This document shows, in pieces, positions 1-7,907 of a DNA stretch of 64,000 nt; within the stretch, counting starts at the first letter, position 1; every line of letters begins with the position of its first letter. Made by a program: the position numbers and the translations under genes. This DNA is from UBA1479 sp040218445 (GTDB lineage Bacteria; Pseudomonadota; Alphaproteobacteria; Rhodospirillales; Casp-alpha2). The notes under the pieces were generated by a model, which did not search any database, was not told the DNA's origin, and saw only the letters and a list, made by a program, of their open reading frames with translations. Where the stretch lies: the NCBI GenBank assembly GCA_040218445.1, contig JAVJRK010000012.1, forward strand, positions 256,884 to 320,883. Reading direction: 5' to 3'.

Positions 1-1
1 G

Positions 2-673
2 TACGAACGGGATTCAAAAAGCAAAGCCATGATCGAAGCCGGTCGCTCCGCCATGCAGCGCTTCATCGACGGGGACGAAAAGGCGTTCGGTGATCTGCCT
101 GCGATCCTGGACGGGTTTACATCCAACAAGGCCGCCAAGGCATCGGCCCAAGGTGTGGTCATCGTGATGTTCACGGACTTGGTCGGCTCGACCAAAATGA
201 CCCAGGAACTGGGGGACATGGGCGCACAACAGGTGGTGCGCACCCATAACGCCATCGTCCGCAATGCGCTGGCGGCCTATCATGGCCGCGAAGTCAAACA
301 TACGGGCGACGGGATCATGGCCGTTTTCTCTAATGCGGCCAATGCCGTCGCCTCGACCATGGTGATGCAGCAGGAATTGGCCAAGCACAACGGCGTCCAG
401 AGCAACCTGCCGGTCAAGGTCCGGATCGGATTGAACGCCGGTGCCGCCGTGGAAGAAGAAGACGATTTCTTCGGAACGACCGTGCAGCTATCCGCGCGGG
501 TCTGCGACAAGGCGGATGCGGAACAGATTTTCGTTACCCAGTCGGTGCGCGATCTGGTGACCGGTCATTCGATCCAGTTCCGCGAAGCCGGAAGCCACGA
601 CATGAAAGGCATCGACAAGCCGGTCCCGGTTTACGAGGTCATGTGGCGCGCCCAGCTTCAGGCCACGGGCTGA
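2..673 (+). CDS. Class III adenylate/guanylate cyclase domain protein (5' end outside window)
   Basis: Cyclase catalytic domain that would make cAMP or cGMP from the nucleoside triphosphate. The catalytic core starts about 50 residues in with MFTDLVGST (first metal-binding Asp) and continues to HTGDGIMAVF (second metal Asp). A C-terminal KGIDKPVPVYEV segment is typical of these proteins. An ATG lies at 29, but the frame is open to the window edge and the residues before that ATG look like the same protein, so the true start is probably upstream and an N-terminal input domain is missing here. It ends 32 bp before the converging DUF934 gene. Substrate (ATP or GTP) cannot be decided. A CRP-like site occurs elsewhere in the window, which makes cAMP plausible; that is inference. 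Confidence 0.85.
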   Translation, partial: YERDSKSKAMIEAGRSAMQRFIDGDEKAFGDLPAILDGFTSNKAAKASAQGVVIVMFTDLVGSTKMTQELGDMGAQQVVRTHNAIVRNALAAYHGREVKHTGDGIMAVFSNAANAVASTMVMQQELAKHNGVQSNLPVKVRIGLNAGAAVEEEDDFFGTTVQLSARVCDKADAEQIFVTQSVRDLVTGHSIQFREAGSHDMKGIDKPVPVYEVMWRAQLQATG

Positions 674-705
674 CACCTTAACCCTTTCCCGTCAATCGAA
701 CGGCG

Positions 706-1221
706 TTATGCAGCCGCGGCCGGATGACGGCGGCGGATAACCATTTGCGGGCCGCGGCATGCCGGCTGATAGGCATAGCGGATTTCCCCAAGGGCATCCT
801 GCCAGGCCGCTTCCAGCTTTTCCGCCGGCACGTCGGATGAAACTTCGAGAACATCAAACCCGCAGCGGTACATGGCCCGGAACTGATCGCGCAGCACGTC
901 GCCGACGGCCCGCACCTCGCCTTCGAAACCCAAACGCGTTTTCAGCATCCGCGCATAGGAATAGGCCCGCCCGTCGCCGAACTTGGGAAGTTCCAACGCC
1001 ACGACACCGAACTGGGCAAGGTCATCCTTGATCTCCTCGGGCGACTGCCCGGCTTCAAGGCGAACACCGACGCCGTCCTTACGCCCGGCCAGCGAATTGT
1101 GATCGGACTGCCAGCGCGCCAACGAAACGATCACGCCCCCCGTTTCCGGCAGGTCCGCATCGTCGGACACATGAACCCAGGTGTCTGAAACGACGTTTCC
1201 GTCCTTAAGCAGCTTTGTCAT
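706..1221 (-). CDS. DUF934 family protein, sulfite-reduction operon
   Basis: 171-residue soluble protein of the DUF934 family, which is regularly found beside assimilatory sulfite reductase in Alphaproteobacteria; its biochemical role is not established. The ATG at 1221 (MTKLLKDG) is chosen because it overlaps the end of the upstream sulfite reductase by 17 bp, as expected for translational coupling. An open frame continues to 1302 but that part lies inside the reductase gene. Visible motifs are LAQFGVVALELPKFGDGRAY and a C-terminal basic IRRRHP tail. It is the last gene of the cysG operon in this window; in many relatives a cysH gene follows, but here a converging cyclase gene does. Confidence 0.85.
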   Translation of the reverse strand: MTKLLKDGNVVSDTWVHVSDDADLPETGGVIVSLARWQSDHNSLAGRKDGVGVRLEAGQSPEEIKDDLAQFGVVALELPKFGDGRAYSYARMLKTRLGFEGEVRAVGDVLRDQFRAMYRCGFDVLEVSSDVPAEKLEAAWQDALGEIRYAYQPACRGPQMVIRRRHPAAAA

Positions 1222-2866
1222 AGAGGCTCTCCTTGAAGGGCGCGTCGCCGACGCGGCGGTAGGTATCGATAAAACGTTCTTCGGGCCGGCGGATACCGAC
1301 ATAGGTATTCACCACCGTTTCGATGGCATCCACGATCTCGGCGGCAGGGAACGCCGCACCGATCTTGGTGCCGATGGCGGCATCTTCGCCCGGCGCACCG
1401 CCCAAAGTGATCTGGTAATATTCCTGATCCTTGCGATCGACGCCCAGAATGCCGATATGGCCCACGTGATGATGGCCGCAAGCATTGATGCAGCCTGAAA
1501 TCTTCAGCCGCAGTTCGCCGATATCGTACTGCCGGTCCAGGTCCGCGAAGCGGCGGCTGATCTGTTCGGCAATGGGGATGGAGCGCGCATTGGCGAGCGA
1601 GCAATAATCCAGTCCCGGGCAGCAGATGATGTCGCCGATATGATCCAGGTTGGCATCGGCAAGCCCGGCTTCGGCCAGGTCCTGCCACAGGTCGAACAGC
1701 TGATCCTGGCGAACGTCGGAAAGCACCAGGTTCTGCTCGTGCGTCACGCGAATGCTGTCCAGGGAGTATTTTTCCGCCAAATCAGCCGCCACGTCCATCT
1801 GATCCGCCGTCATGTCGCCGGGCGGCACGCCGACCGGTTTCAACGAAATGTTGGCGATGGCGTAGCCCGGCTGCTTGTGCTGGGCCACGTTGATGCGCAC
1901 CCAGTTGTTGAACGCCTTGTTCTCGAACCGGTGGGCTGTCAGGGCCTGCGGATCGTCTTCCAAGGCCTCATAGGAGGGCGGCGCGAAATAGGCCGCGATG
2001 CGTTCGATCTCTTCGGCCGGAAGGTCCAGTTCACCGCCCTGCGTGTCCTTGAACTCGCCCTCGACCAGGCGGGTGAATTCCTCGACCCCCGTTTCATGAA
2101 CCAGGATCTTGATCCGCGCCTTGTACATGTTGTCACGGCGGCCCAGCATGTTGTAGACGCGGAGGATCGCTTCCAGATAGGCCAGCAGGTCCGGCTTGGC
2201 GACGAAATCGCGGATTTTCTTACCGATCATGGGTGTGCGGCCCAGGCCGCCGCCGACCCAAACCTCGAACCCGACCTCGCCCGCATCGTTCTTGACGATG
2301 AACAGGCCGATATCATGGAACCGCACGGCGGCACGGTCGGCGCCGACGGCACCGGACACGGCGATCTTAAACTTGCGCGGCAGGAACGTGAATTCCGGAT
2401 GGAAGGTCGACCATTGGCGGATGATCTCTGCATAGATGCGGGGATCTTCGACCTCGTCCGCGGTCACGCCGGCATATTGGTCGGCGGTGACGTTGCGGAT
2501 GCAGTTACCCGATGTCTGGATGGCATGCATTTCGACGCTTGCCAGTTCGGCCAGAATATCCGCCGTATCGCTGAGCCGGGGCCAATTGTATTGAATGTTC
2601 TGGCGCGTCGTGAAATGGCCATAGCCCTTATCATAGGTGCGCGCGATATGGGCCAGTTTGTGCATCTGGCGGGAATTGAGTTGCCCATAGGGAATGGCGA
2701 CACGCAGCATGTAGGCGTGCAGTTGCAGGTACAGCCCGTTCTGCAAACGCAGCGGCCGGAACTGTTCTTCGGTGATCTCACCCGCCATGCGGCGGGCGAC
2801 CTGGCCGCGGAACTGCTCGACACGGTCCAACACCATGGCGCGGTCGAATTCATCGTAACGATACAT
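1205..2866 (-). CDS. cysI: Sulfite (or nitrite) reductase, siroheme/4Fe-4S haemoprotein
   Basis: 553-residue siroheme-dependent reductase that takes sulfite to sulfide (or nitrite to ammonia) with six electrons in the cytoplasm. Two ferredoxin-like halves are visible. The first contains YGHFTTRQNIQYNW near residues 80-95. The siroheme/4Fe-4S cysteines appear as CCPGLDYCSLANA near residue 415 and SGCINACGHHH near residue 458. Length fits ferredoxin-type NirA/CysI rather than the longer assimilatory nitrite reductases. The neighbours (siroheme synthase, DUF2849 and DUF934) point to sulfite assimilation, so sulfite is the preferred substrate. It starts with an ATG 47 bp after DUF2849. Confidence 0.93.
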   Translation of the reverse strand: MYRYDEFDRAMVLDRVEQFRGQVARRMAGEITEEQFRPLRLQNGLYLQLHAYMLRVAIPYGQLNSRQMHKLAHIARTYDKGYGHFTTRQNIQYNWPRLSDTADILAELASVEMHAIQTSGNCIRNVTADQYAGVTADEVEDPRIYAEIIRQWSTFHPEFTFLPRKFKIAVSGAVGADRAAVRFHDIGLFIVKNDAGEVGFEVWVGGGLGRTPMIGKKIRDFVAKPDLLAYLEAILRVYNMLGRRDNMYKARIKILVHETGVEEFTRLVEGEFKDTQGGELDLPAEEIERIAAYFAPPSYEALEDDPQALTAHRFENKAFNNWVRINVAQHKQPGYAIANISLKPVGVPPGDMTADQMDVAADLAEKYSLDSIRVTHEQNLVLSDVRQDQLFDLWQDLAEAGLADANLDHIGDIICCPGLDYCSLANARSIPIAEQISRRFADLDRQYDIGELRLKISGCINACGHHHVGHIGILGVDRKDQEYYQITLGGAPGEDAAIGTKIGAAFPAAEIVDAIETVVNTYVGIRRPEERFIDTYRRVGDAPFKESLYDKAA

Positions 2867-2913
2867 AATCTTAGGTCTCTTCTTTCTTAAACGTCGTCTC
2901 TGCGATTAGCCGG

Positions 2914-3270
2914 TCAGCCGGCGACCCCGGCCATGTCGACCTCGCCGGCCGCTTCCGCCCCCATGCGGAAATGGTCGGGCACGTCGGTGCGGCCGAATTC
3001 GGGATGGATGGACGGGCCGTAAGCACGCAGCCGCTCGCGGTAGCGGACGGGCTTGAGCGCCCCCCCTTCGTCGGCGACCTCGATCAGATAAGGCCCGACC
3101 ACCAGACGTGCCTTTTCGGATGCCTTCGCCAAATCTTCCAAAAGCGCCGCTTCGTTTTCGTCCGAAGCAACACGGGCCATGTCGATCTTGGATGTCCATG
3201 CCCCGTCTTCACCCAGGAAGATCACCAGCCCGTCCGAAAGACGGTTACCCGTAACAACCTGTTGAACCAT
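2914..3270 (-). CDS. DUF2849 domain-containing protein
   Basis: 118-residue soluble protein of the DUF2849 family, found almost only between siroheme synthase and sulfite reductase genes in Alphaproteobacteria. The N-terminus MVQQVVTGNRLSDGLVIFL and the internal ALKPVRYRERLRAYGPSIHP are the recognisable parts. A strong AGGAAGGAA ribosome site precedes the ATG. It lies 28 bp downstream of cysG. An accessory role in sulfite reduction is inferred from context only; no catalytic residues can be named. Confidence 0.85.
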   Translation of the reverse strand: MVQQVVTGNRLSDGLVIFLGEDGAWTSKIDMARVASDENEAALLEDLAKASEKARLVVGPYLIEVADEGGALKPVRYRERLRAYGPSIHPEFGRTDVPDHFRMGAEAAGEVDMAGVAG

Positions 3271-3298
3271 CGTTCCGTTCCTTCCTATGCGCTAAAAA

Positions 3299-4726
3299 TT
3301 AAACCGCGGCTGCCAGCACGGCGGCTGACGGGTCTGCGACGGCGCCGAGCCCCGCCGTGCGGGCCAGGCCGGCGACATCGCCGACAACGATCAGGGCCGG
3401 GCCGGTAATACCGTTGCCCCGAACCATGGATTCCAGATTGGACAGCCGGCCGGTCACGACCCGCTGGTCCGGGCGGGTTCCGTTCTCGATCACCGCCACG
3501 GGCGTGTCGGCAAGACCATGGCGGGACAATTCATCGGATATCGCAGCAGCACCGCCGATACCCATGTAAATGGCCAATGTCGCACCGGATGCCGCCAGCG
3601 CGGCCCAATCGGGCTGCGGGGCGTCGCCCTTGACCTTGCCGTCGGCCAGATGGCCGGTCACGAAGGTCACCGCCGAGGCATGATCCCGATGGGTCAGCGG
3701 AAGGCCCGCCGCCGCCGCACAGCCGGTCGCCGCCGTGACACCCGGAACAACCTCGGCCCGGATGCCGGCACGGTCCAGGGCATCCAATTCTTCGCCACCG
3801 CGCCCGAACACGAACGGGTCGCCGCCCTTCAGGCGCACAACCCGGTTTCCGGCACGGGCCTGTTCGATCAGGATTTCGTTGATCCGCCCCTGGGGTACGG
3901 GATGGTTGCCCGGCGTCTTGCCGACGTCGATGCGTGCGGCATCGCGGCGCGCCAGGTCCAGCACCTCATCGGCGACCAGGCGGTCATGAACGATCACGTC
4001 TGCCTGCTGCAACAGGCGCTGCGCCCGCAGGGTAATCAGATCGGCAGCCCCCGGACCGGCACCAACGATATGAACAATGCCGTCTTCTTCCCGGCCGCGG
4101 CGGTTGACGTAGGCCAGCATGTCTTCGGCAGCCTTGGTTTCGTCGCCCGCAAGCACACGGGCCGCGATGGGGCCTTCGAAGAAGGTATCCCAAAACCGCA
4201 GGCGCGCCCGCCCCGTCGGGACAACGGCCTTGACCGCCCCCCGGAATCGTTCGGCAAACAGCGCCAGACGCCCCGTGTTGGGATGCAGCATGCGCTCGAT
4301 CGCGGCCTTGATACCCCGCGCCAAAACGGGGGCCGTGCCGCCCGATGAAATGGCGACGGTGATGGGGTCGCGTTCGATAATCGCAGGCGTGATGAAATCG
4401 GACAATGCCGGCCGGTCAACCACGTTGACCGGCACACCGGCCGCACGCGCGGCGTCGGACACTTGCCGGTCGACGGCATCGATCTCGGTCGCGCCATAGG
4501 CCAGGGCCATGCCGGAAAGGTCGGACGCCTCGAACGGCCGTCCTATCCAAGTGACCTTGCCGGCCTGCGCAATATCGCGGATTTCTTCACAGGCATCGGG
4601 GGCCACGACCGTCACCCGTGCACCGGCCTTAAGCAACAGGCGCAGCTTGCGTGCCGCCGCCTCATCGCCACCGACGATAAGAACCGGACGCTCTTGAACC
4701 GTGAAAAAAACGGGGAACTGCCGCAT
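3299..4726 (-). CDS. cysG: Siroheme synthase CysG (trifunctional)
   Basis: 475-residue fusion making siroheme from uroporphyrinogen III, the cofactor of the reductase encoded downstream. The N-terminal third is the NAD-dependent dehydrogenase/ferrochelatase, with FFTVQERPVLIVGGDEAAAR at residues 8-27. A CysG dimerisation region follows. From about residue 218 comes the SAM-dependent uroporphyrinogen methyltransferase (HIVGAGPGAADLITLRAQ, then VVRLKGGDPFVFGRGGEE and TAVPG-like GVTAATG). Full length for the family. It is the first gene of the minus-strand sulfite operon and has a 336-bp AT-rich upstream region containing two perfect inverted repeats. Confidence 0.95.
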   Translation of the reverse strand: MRQFPVFFTVQERPVLIVGGDEAAARKLRLLLKAGARVTVVAPDACEEIRDIAQAGKVTWIGRPFEASDLSGMALAYGATEIDAVDRQVSDAARAAGVPVNVVDRPALSDFITPAIIERDPITVAISSGGTAPVLARGIKAAIERMLHPNTGRLALFAERFRGAVKAVVPTGRARLRFWDTFFEGPIAARVLAGDETKAAEDMLAYVNRRGREEDGIVHIVGAGPGAADLITLRAQRLLQQADVIVHDRLVADEVLDLARRDAARIDVGKTPGNHPVPQGRINEILIEQARAGNRVVRLKGGDPFVFGRGGEELDALDRAGIRAEVVPGVTAATGCAAAAGLPLTHRDHASAVTFVTGHLADGKVKGDAPQPDWAALAASGATLAIYMGIGGAAAISDELSRHGLADTPVAVIENGTRPDQRVVTGRLSNLESMVRGNGITGPALIVVGDVAGLARTAGLGAVADPSAAVLAAAV

Positions 4727-4850
4727 TGCCTCTGCTTGCCTTGTCTATGTTTGAGGGCCCGTATCGGGTCCTGCGCGTGTTGGCCGCCGATGCCCCATGG
4801 GCCGGCCGCCAATGTCAATTCAACAACTCATGAACGTGGATATCAGCTAT

Positions 4851-4871
4851 AACCACAGCAAGAATGTGGTT
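4851..4871. promoter_or_regulatory. Inverted repeat AACCACA-N7-TGTGGTT, candidate operator
   Basis: Perfect 7-bp arms separated by GCAAGAA, centred about 135 bp before the cysG start. The arm and spacer sizes would suit a dimeric LysR- or TetR-type regulator. The regulator is unknown. Confidence 0.45.
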
Positions 4872-4922
4872 CATATTCATTATTTCGTCAATGATTTTGT
4901 ATATTATCTTTTTTGCACAATT

Positions 4923-4940
4923 TTATAATGTAAATTATAA
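4923..4940. promoter_or_regulatory. Palindrome TTATAAT-GTAA-ATTATAA, candidate operator
   Basis: Perfect 7-bp arms with a 4-bp spacer in the most AT-rich part of the cysG upstream region. AT-rich palindromes of this size are bound by Rrf2- or Fur-type regulators in Alphaproteobacteria; which one is not decidable here. Confidence 0.4.
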
Positions 4941-5062
4941 ATCCGCAGAAATCCCGGGATTGTCCCCACAATCAACATATTCAAGATTTCGTGAATGCCG
5001 ATATGTACCGGATCAGGGGAGATCATGGAGGCACGGAGCCCCCGCGTTCAGCCCCGGTCGCG

Positions 5063-6670
5063 CTATACCGCCATGGCCATGCCGTCGCGGCCGGGGTCGG
5101 CACCGCCATCGGCAACCCCGTCAACGATACGGATGGCATGCACCCCGGCAAAGTGAAAATTGATGGGATAGCGCCGGGTACGGTAGCCCAGGGCGTTCAA
5201 TTCGGCTTCGACGCTTCGGGGAATGCGGTTGACGATTTCAATGATATCGCTGGTCGCCGAAATTCTCGGCGCCGACACGGCCTGCTGCGCATCCATACCG
5301 AAATCGACATGATTGAGGATGCCCTGCAGCACGCCCATGGCGATATAGGTGCCGCCGGGGGCGCCGATGATGAAACGGGGTGTATCGCCGTCGAACAGCA
5401 TGGTCGGCGCCATGGAGGTAAAACGTGATTTGCCCGGCGCCAAAGACCCGGTCTGCCCCGGCCGGGGGTCGAACACGCCCATGCAGCCGTTATAGATAAA
5501 ACCCAGCCCGTCGGTGGTTACGCCCGAAGGCATGCCCAGGGAATGGGTCATGCTGACGCAATTCCCGTCCTGGTCGACCGTGCACAGATGCGTTGTGTCC
5601 TTGCTTTCCGTGTCCCGGCCGACGCGCGGTACATGCGTGACCTCTCCCGCTTTGATGCGGGCGGCACATTCGGCGGCATAGCCCTTGTCCAGCAGGTGGT
5701 CCACGGGCACGTCGACGAACCGGGGGTCGCCCACATTCTTGTCCTTATCGACGGTCGAGATCTTCATGGCCTCGGCGACGACACGAATGTATTCGGCTGA
5801 GTTATGCCCCAGGCCGGCAAGGTCGAAGTTTTCCAGAATGTTGAGCATCTGAAGAACCATGATGCCACCACCCGGCGGCGGGCAGGACGCCACGCGAATA
5901 CCCCGATATTCGGTCCACAAGGGATTCGTTTCTTCCGGTGCGCATTTGGCCAGATCGGCGGCCGAAATCAGCCCGCCGTTGACCGCCATGTCGGCGCAAA
6001 TTTCGCCGGCGATACCCCCTTCATAGAATTCAGCCGCCCCATCCTTGGCAACACGTTCCAGCGTGCGCGCCATATCCGGGTTCTTGATCACGTCGCCCAC
6101 CCCCTTCAGGCTGCCGTCCGCGTTCAGATAGGTCTTGGCCGTGGCCGGGCTACCCCGCAGGTATTCGATGTGCTGCACCCGGCCGGCGGGCTCTTCCTGT
6201 GTCCAGAACCGCACCATATGCGGGCGCACCATATAGCCGTCGCGGGCCAGGGCGATCGCCGGCTCCAACAATTCGGCCAGGGACCGCGTGCCGAATAGGC
6301 TCAGGGCCTGATCCAAGGCGCGCAGGGTTTCCGGCGTGGCGATGGCCTGATAGCCAATTTCGTTGACCCGGCCCTTCAGAATGAACCCGAAGCCGTCTTC
6401 CGTTTCCCGTTCCAGCAGATCGGCCCACATGGTGTCGTTGACGGCACCGGGTGCTCGGGCATGGAAATCCAGGCACAGATGACGGCTGGCCGACGGCAGA
6501 TACACGTGCATGGAGCCGAACCCGGCGATGCCGCACATGAAGGGATCGACGACCGTCTGCGCAAACGCCGTCGCCACGGCCGCGTCCACGGCGTTCCCGC
6601 CGGACCGCAACACCTCGGCTCCGACCTCAACCGGCTCCGGCTGCGGTGCGACCACCATTCCATGCTTCAT
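5063..6670 (-). CDS. Gamma-glutamyltransferase family protein (cytoplasmic form)
   Basis: 535-residue Ntn-hydrolase of the gamma-glutamyltranspeptidase family, which hydrolyses or transfers gamma-glutamyl groups. The N-terminus GAEVLRSGGNAVDAAVATAF is the usual family opening and there is no signal peptide, so the protein should be cytoplasmic, unlike E. coli Ggt. The autoprocessing nucleophile is the Thr in TTHLCTVDQDGN near residue 360, followed by the small-subunit motifs FTSMAPTM and GAPGGTYI. It lies 87 bp downstream of the NAGGN-linked M42 peptidase on the same strand, so it may be the distal gene of that operon. Substrate unknown; a role in osmolyte turnover or glutathione-like peptides is inference. 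Confidence 0.88.
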   Translation of the reverse strand: MKHGMVVAPQPEPVEVGAEVLRSGGNAVDAAVATAFAQTVVDPFMCGIAGFGSMHVYLPSASRHLCLDFHARAPGAVNDTMWADLLERETEDGFGFILKGRVNEIGYQAIATPETLRALDQALSLFGTRSLAELLEPAIALARDGYMVRPHMVRFWTQEEPAGRVQHIEYLRGSPATAKTYLNADGSLKGVGDVIKNPDMARTLERVAKDGAAEFYEGGIAGEICADMAVNGGLISAADLAKCAPEETNPLWTEYRGIRVASCPPPGGGIMVLQMLNILENFDLAGLGHNSAEYIRVVAEAMKISTVDKDKNVGDPRFVDVPVDHLLDKGYAAECAARIKAGEVTHVPRVGRDTESKDTTHLCTVDQDGNCVSMTHSLGMPSGVTTDGLGFIYNGCMGVFDPRPGQTGSLAPGKSRFTSMAPTMLFDGDTPRFIIGAPGGTYIAMGVLQGILNHVDFGMDAQQAVSAPRISATSDIIEIVNRIPRSVEAELNALGYRTRRYPINFHFAGVHAIRIVDGVADGGADPGRDGMAMAV

Positions 6671-6757
6671 GATCTTGGGCTCCCCAAAGCAGGCTTATTG
6701 TTCGTAAACTTTTTTATATACCGGCAGTCTCGCCCAGGGGACGAGGCCGGGCAAGCC

Positions 6758-7897
6758 TTACTCGGCCGCCTTGGCGTGTTTGTCCCGTTCCGTCGCCGGA
6801 AGATCCCCCAGGGGCCCCAGGGCTTCCTTGTCACGCAGGAACATGGGCTTGGACTGCATATAAAGGGTCAACAGGCGGGCCAGGGCCATGACCGAATCCA
6901 GATGGGTGCGCTCGTACCCATGCGACGCATCCAGCGCGAAGCACAGCAACGCGGTACGGATATCGTTGCCCGCTTCCAGCGCCGCCGCCGCATCGGACCG
7001 ATAGTGCCGGAACACGTCGCGGGAATGTTCGATCCCGTGCCCGGCGCACATATCAATCAGCGAGCGCGACAAATGCCAGTCAAAGGGACCGGAGGAATCC
7101 TGCATGGCGATGGTCACGCCGTACTCGGACGTATGCTGGCCCGGCGCGATGGTGCCGTTGTCGATGGATACAAGTTCCGCAACATCCCCATGCAACACCG
7201 CCGAAGCCCCCACGCCCACTTCTTCCGTGATGGTGAACAAAAGGTGGCAGTCGATCGGCAGGACCGTGCCGGACCGCTTGATCGCCCGCGCCGCACCCAA
7301 CAAGGCGGCAACCCCCGCCTTGTCGTCCAGATGGCGGGAAAACACGAAGCCGTTGGACATGAATTCAGTCATCGGATCGATGGAAATGGTATCACCCACA
7401 TTGATGCCGAGAGCCCGAACCTCGTGCTCGTAGGCGACGCGTTCATCCAGGCGCAATTCGACCTCGGTCCAATCCGTGGGCTGGGTGTCGATCTCTTCGT
7501 TATAGGTATGACCCGACGCCTTGGCCGGCAGGATCGTTCCGCGGAAGGTCCGCCCGCCGTCCGAATGGACGGTGCAGCGGGCACCCTCGGCAAAGCGCGA
7601 CGACCAATGACCGATGGGAATGACCTCAAGCCGCCCGCCCAGGCGGAAGCTTTTGACCATCGCGCCCAGCGTATCCAGATGTGCCGCGATGGCACGATCC
7701 GGAGAAGCGTCCTCGCCCTTCAAATCAGCGCGGATCGCCCCACGGCGCGTCAGCTCGAAAGGAATATCCAGCGCCTTCAGCTCCTCACAAACAAGGCCCA
7801 CGATCTCGTCCGTCATGCCTGTGGGGCTTGGCGTGGCCAACAGTTTGGCCAAAAGTTCGACTACGTAGTCCTGTTCTATGAAAAGTTCGTATTTCAC
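6758..7897 (-). CDS. M42 family metallopeptidase of the NAGGN osmolyte system
   Basis: 379-residue di-metal aminopeptidase of the M42 family, the subtype encoded with N-acetylglutaminylglutamine amide synthesis genes. Metal ligands can be followed: His/Asp in AAHLDTLGAM near residue 73, Asp in FSRHLDDKAGVAALL, the Glu pair in FTITEEVGVGAS, Asp in SIDNGTIAPG and the C-terminal His in RTHLDSVMALARL. It begins 10 bp after the ngg stop, so the two are cotranscribed. The family role in NAGGN metabolism (trimming or degradation) is deduced from conserved gene order rather than enzymology. Confidence 0.9.
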   Translation of the reverse strand: MKYELFIEQDYVVELLAKLLATPSPTGMTDEIVGLVCEELKALDIPFELTRRGAIRADLKGEDASPDRAIAAHLDTLGAMVKSFRLGGRLEVIPIGHWSSRFAEGARCTVHSDGGRTFRGTILPAKASGHTYNEEIDTQPTDWTEVELRLDERVAYEHEVRALGINVGDTISIDPMTEFMSNGFVFSRHLDDKAGVAALLGAARAIKRSGTVLPIDCHLLFTITEEVGVGASAVLHGDVAELVSIDNGTIAPGQHTSEYGVTIAMQDSSGPFDWHLSRSLIDMCAGHGIEHSRDVFRHYRSDAAAALEAGNDIRTALLCFALDASHGYERTHLDSVMALARLLTLYMQSKPMFLRDKEALGPLGDLPATERDKHAKAAE

Positions 7898-7907
7898 GGG
7901 GGTCTCC

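Larger units (their letters stand above)
4727..5062 (-). promoter_or_regulatory. cysG upstream region, AT-rich, with two inverted repeats
   Basis: 336 bp without a convincing gene between the ggt-like stop and the cysG start. Positions 4861-4945 are strikingly AT-rich against the GC-rich background. Two perfect palindromes are present: AACCACA-N7-TGTGGTT at 4851-4871 and TTATAAT-GTAA-ATTATAA at 4923-4940. I place the promoter of the cysG-DUF2849-cysI-DUF934 operon here. No strong -35/-10 pair stands out. A short plus-strand open frame at 4864-5163 has no recognisable protein features and I do not call it. Confidence 0.6.

Noticed and set aside
4864..5163. Plus-strand frame with a hydrophobic start in the cysG upstream region
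   Set aside because: Its hydrophobic part comes from the AT-rich regulatory stretch and the rest is Arg/His-rich and overlaps the ggt-like gene end; no ribosome site.
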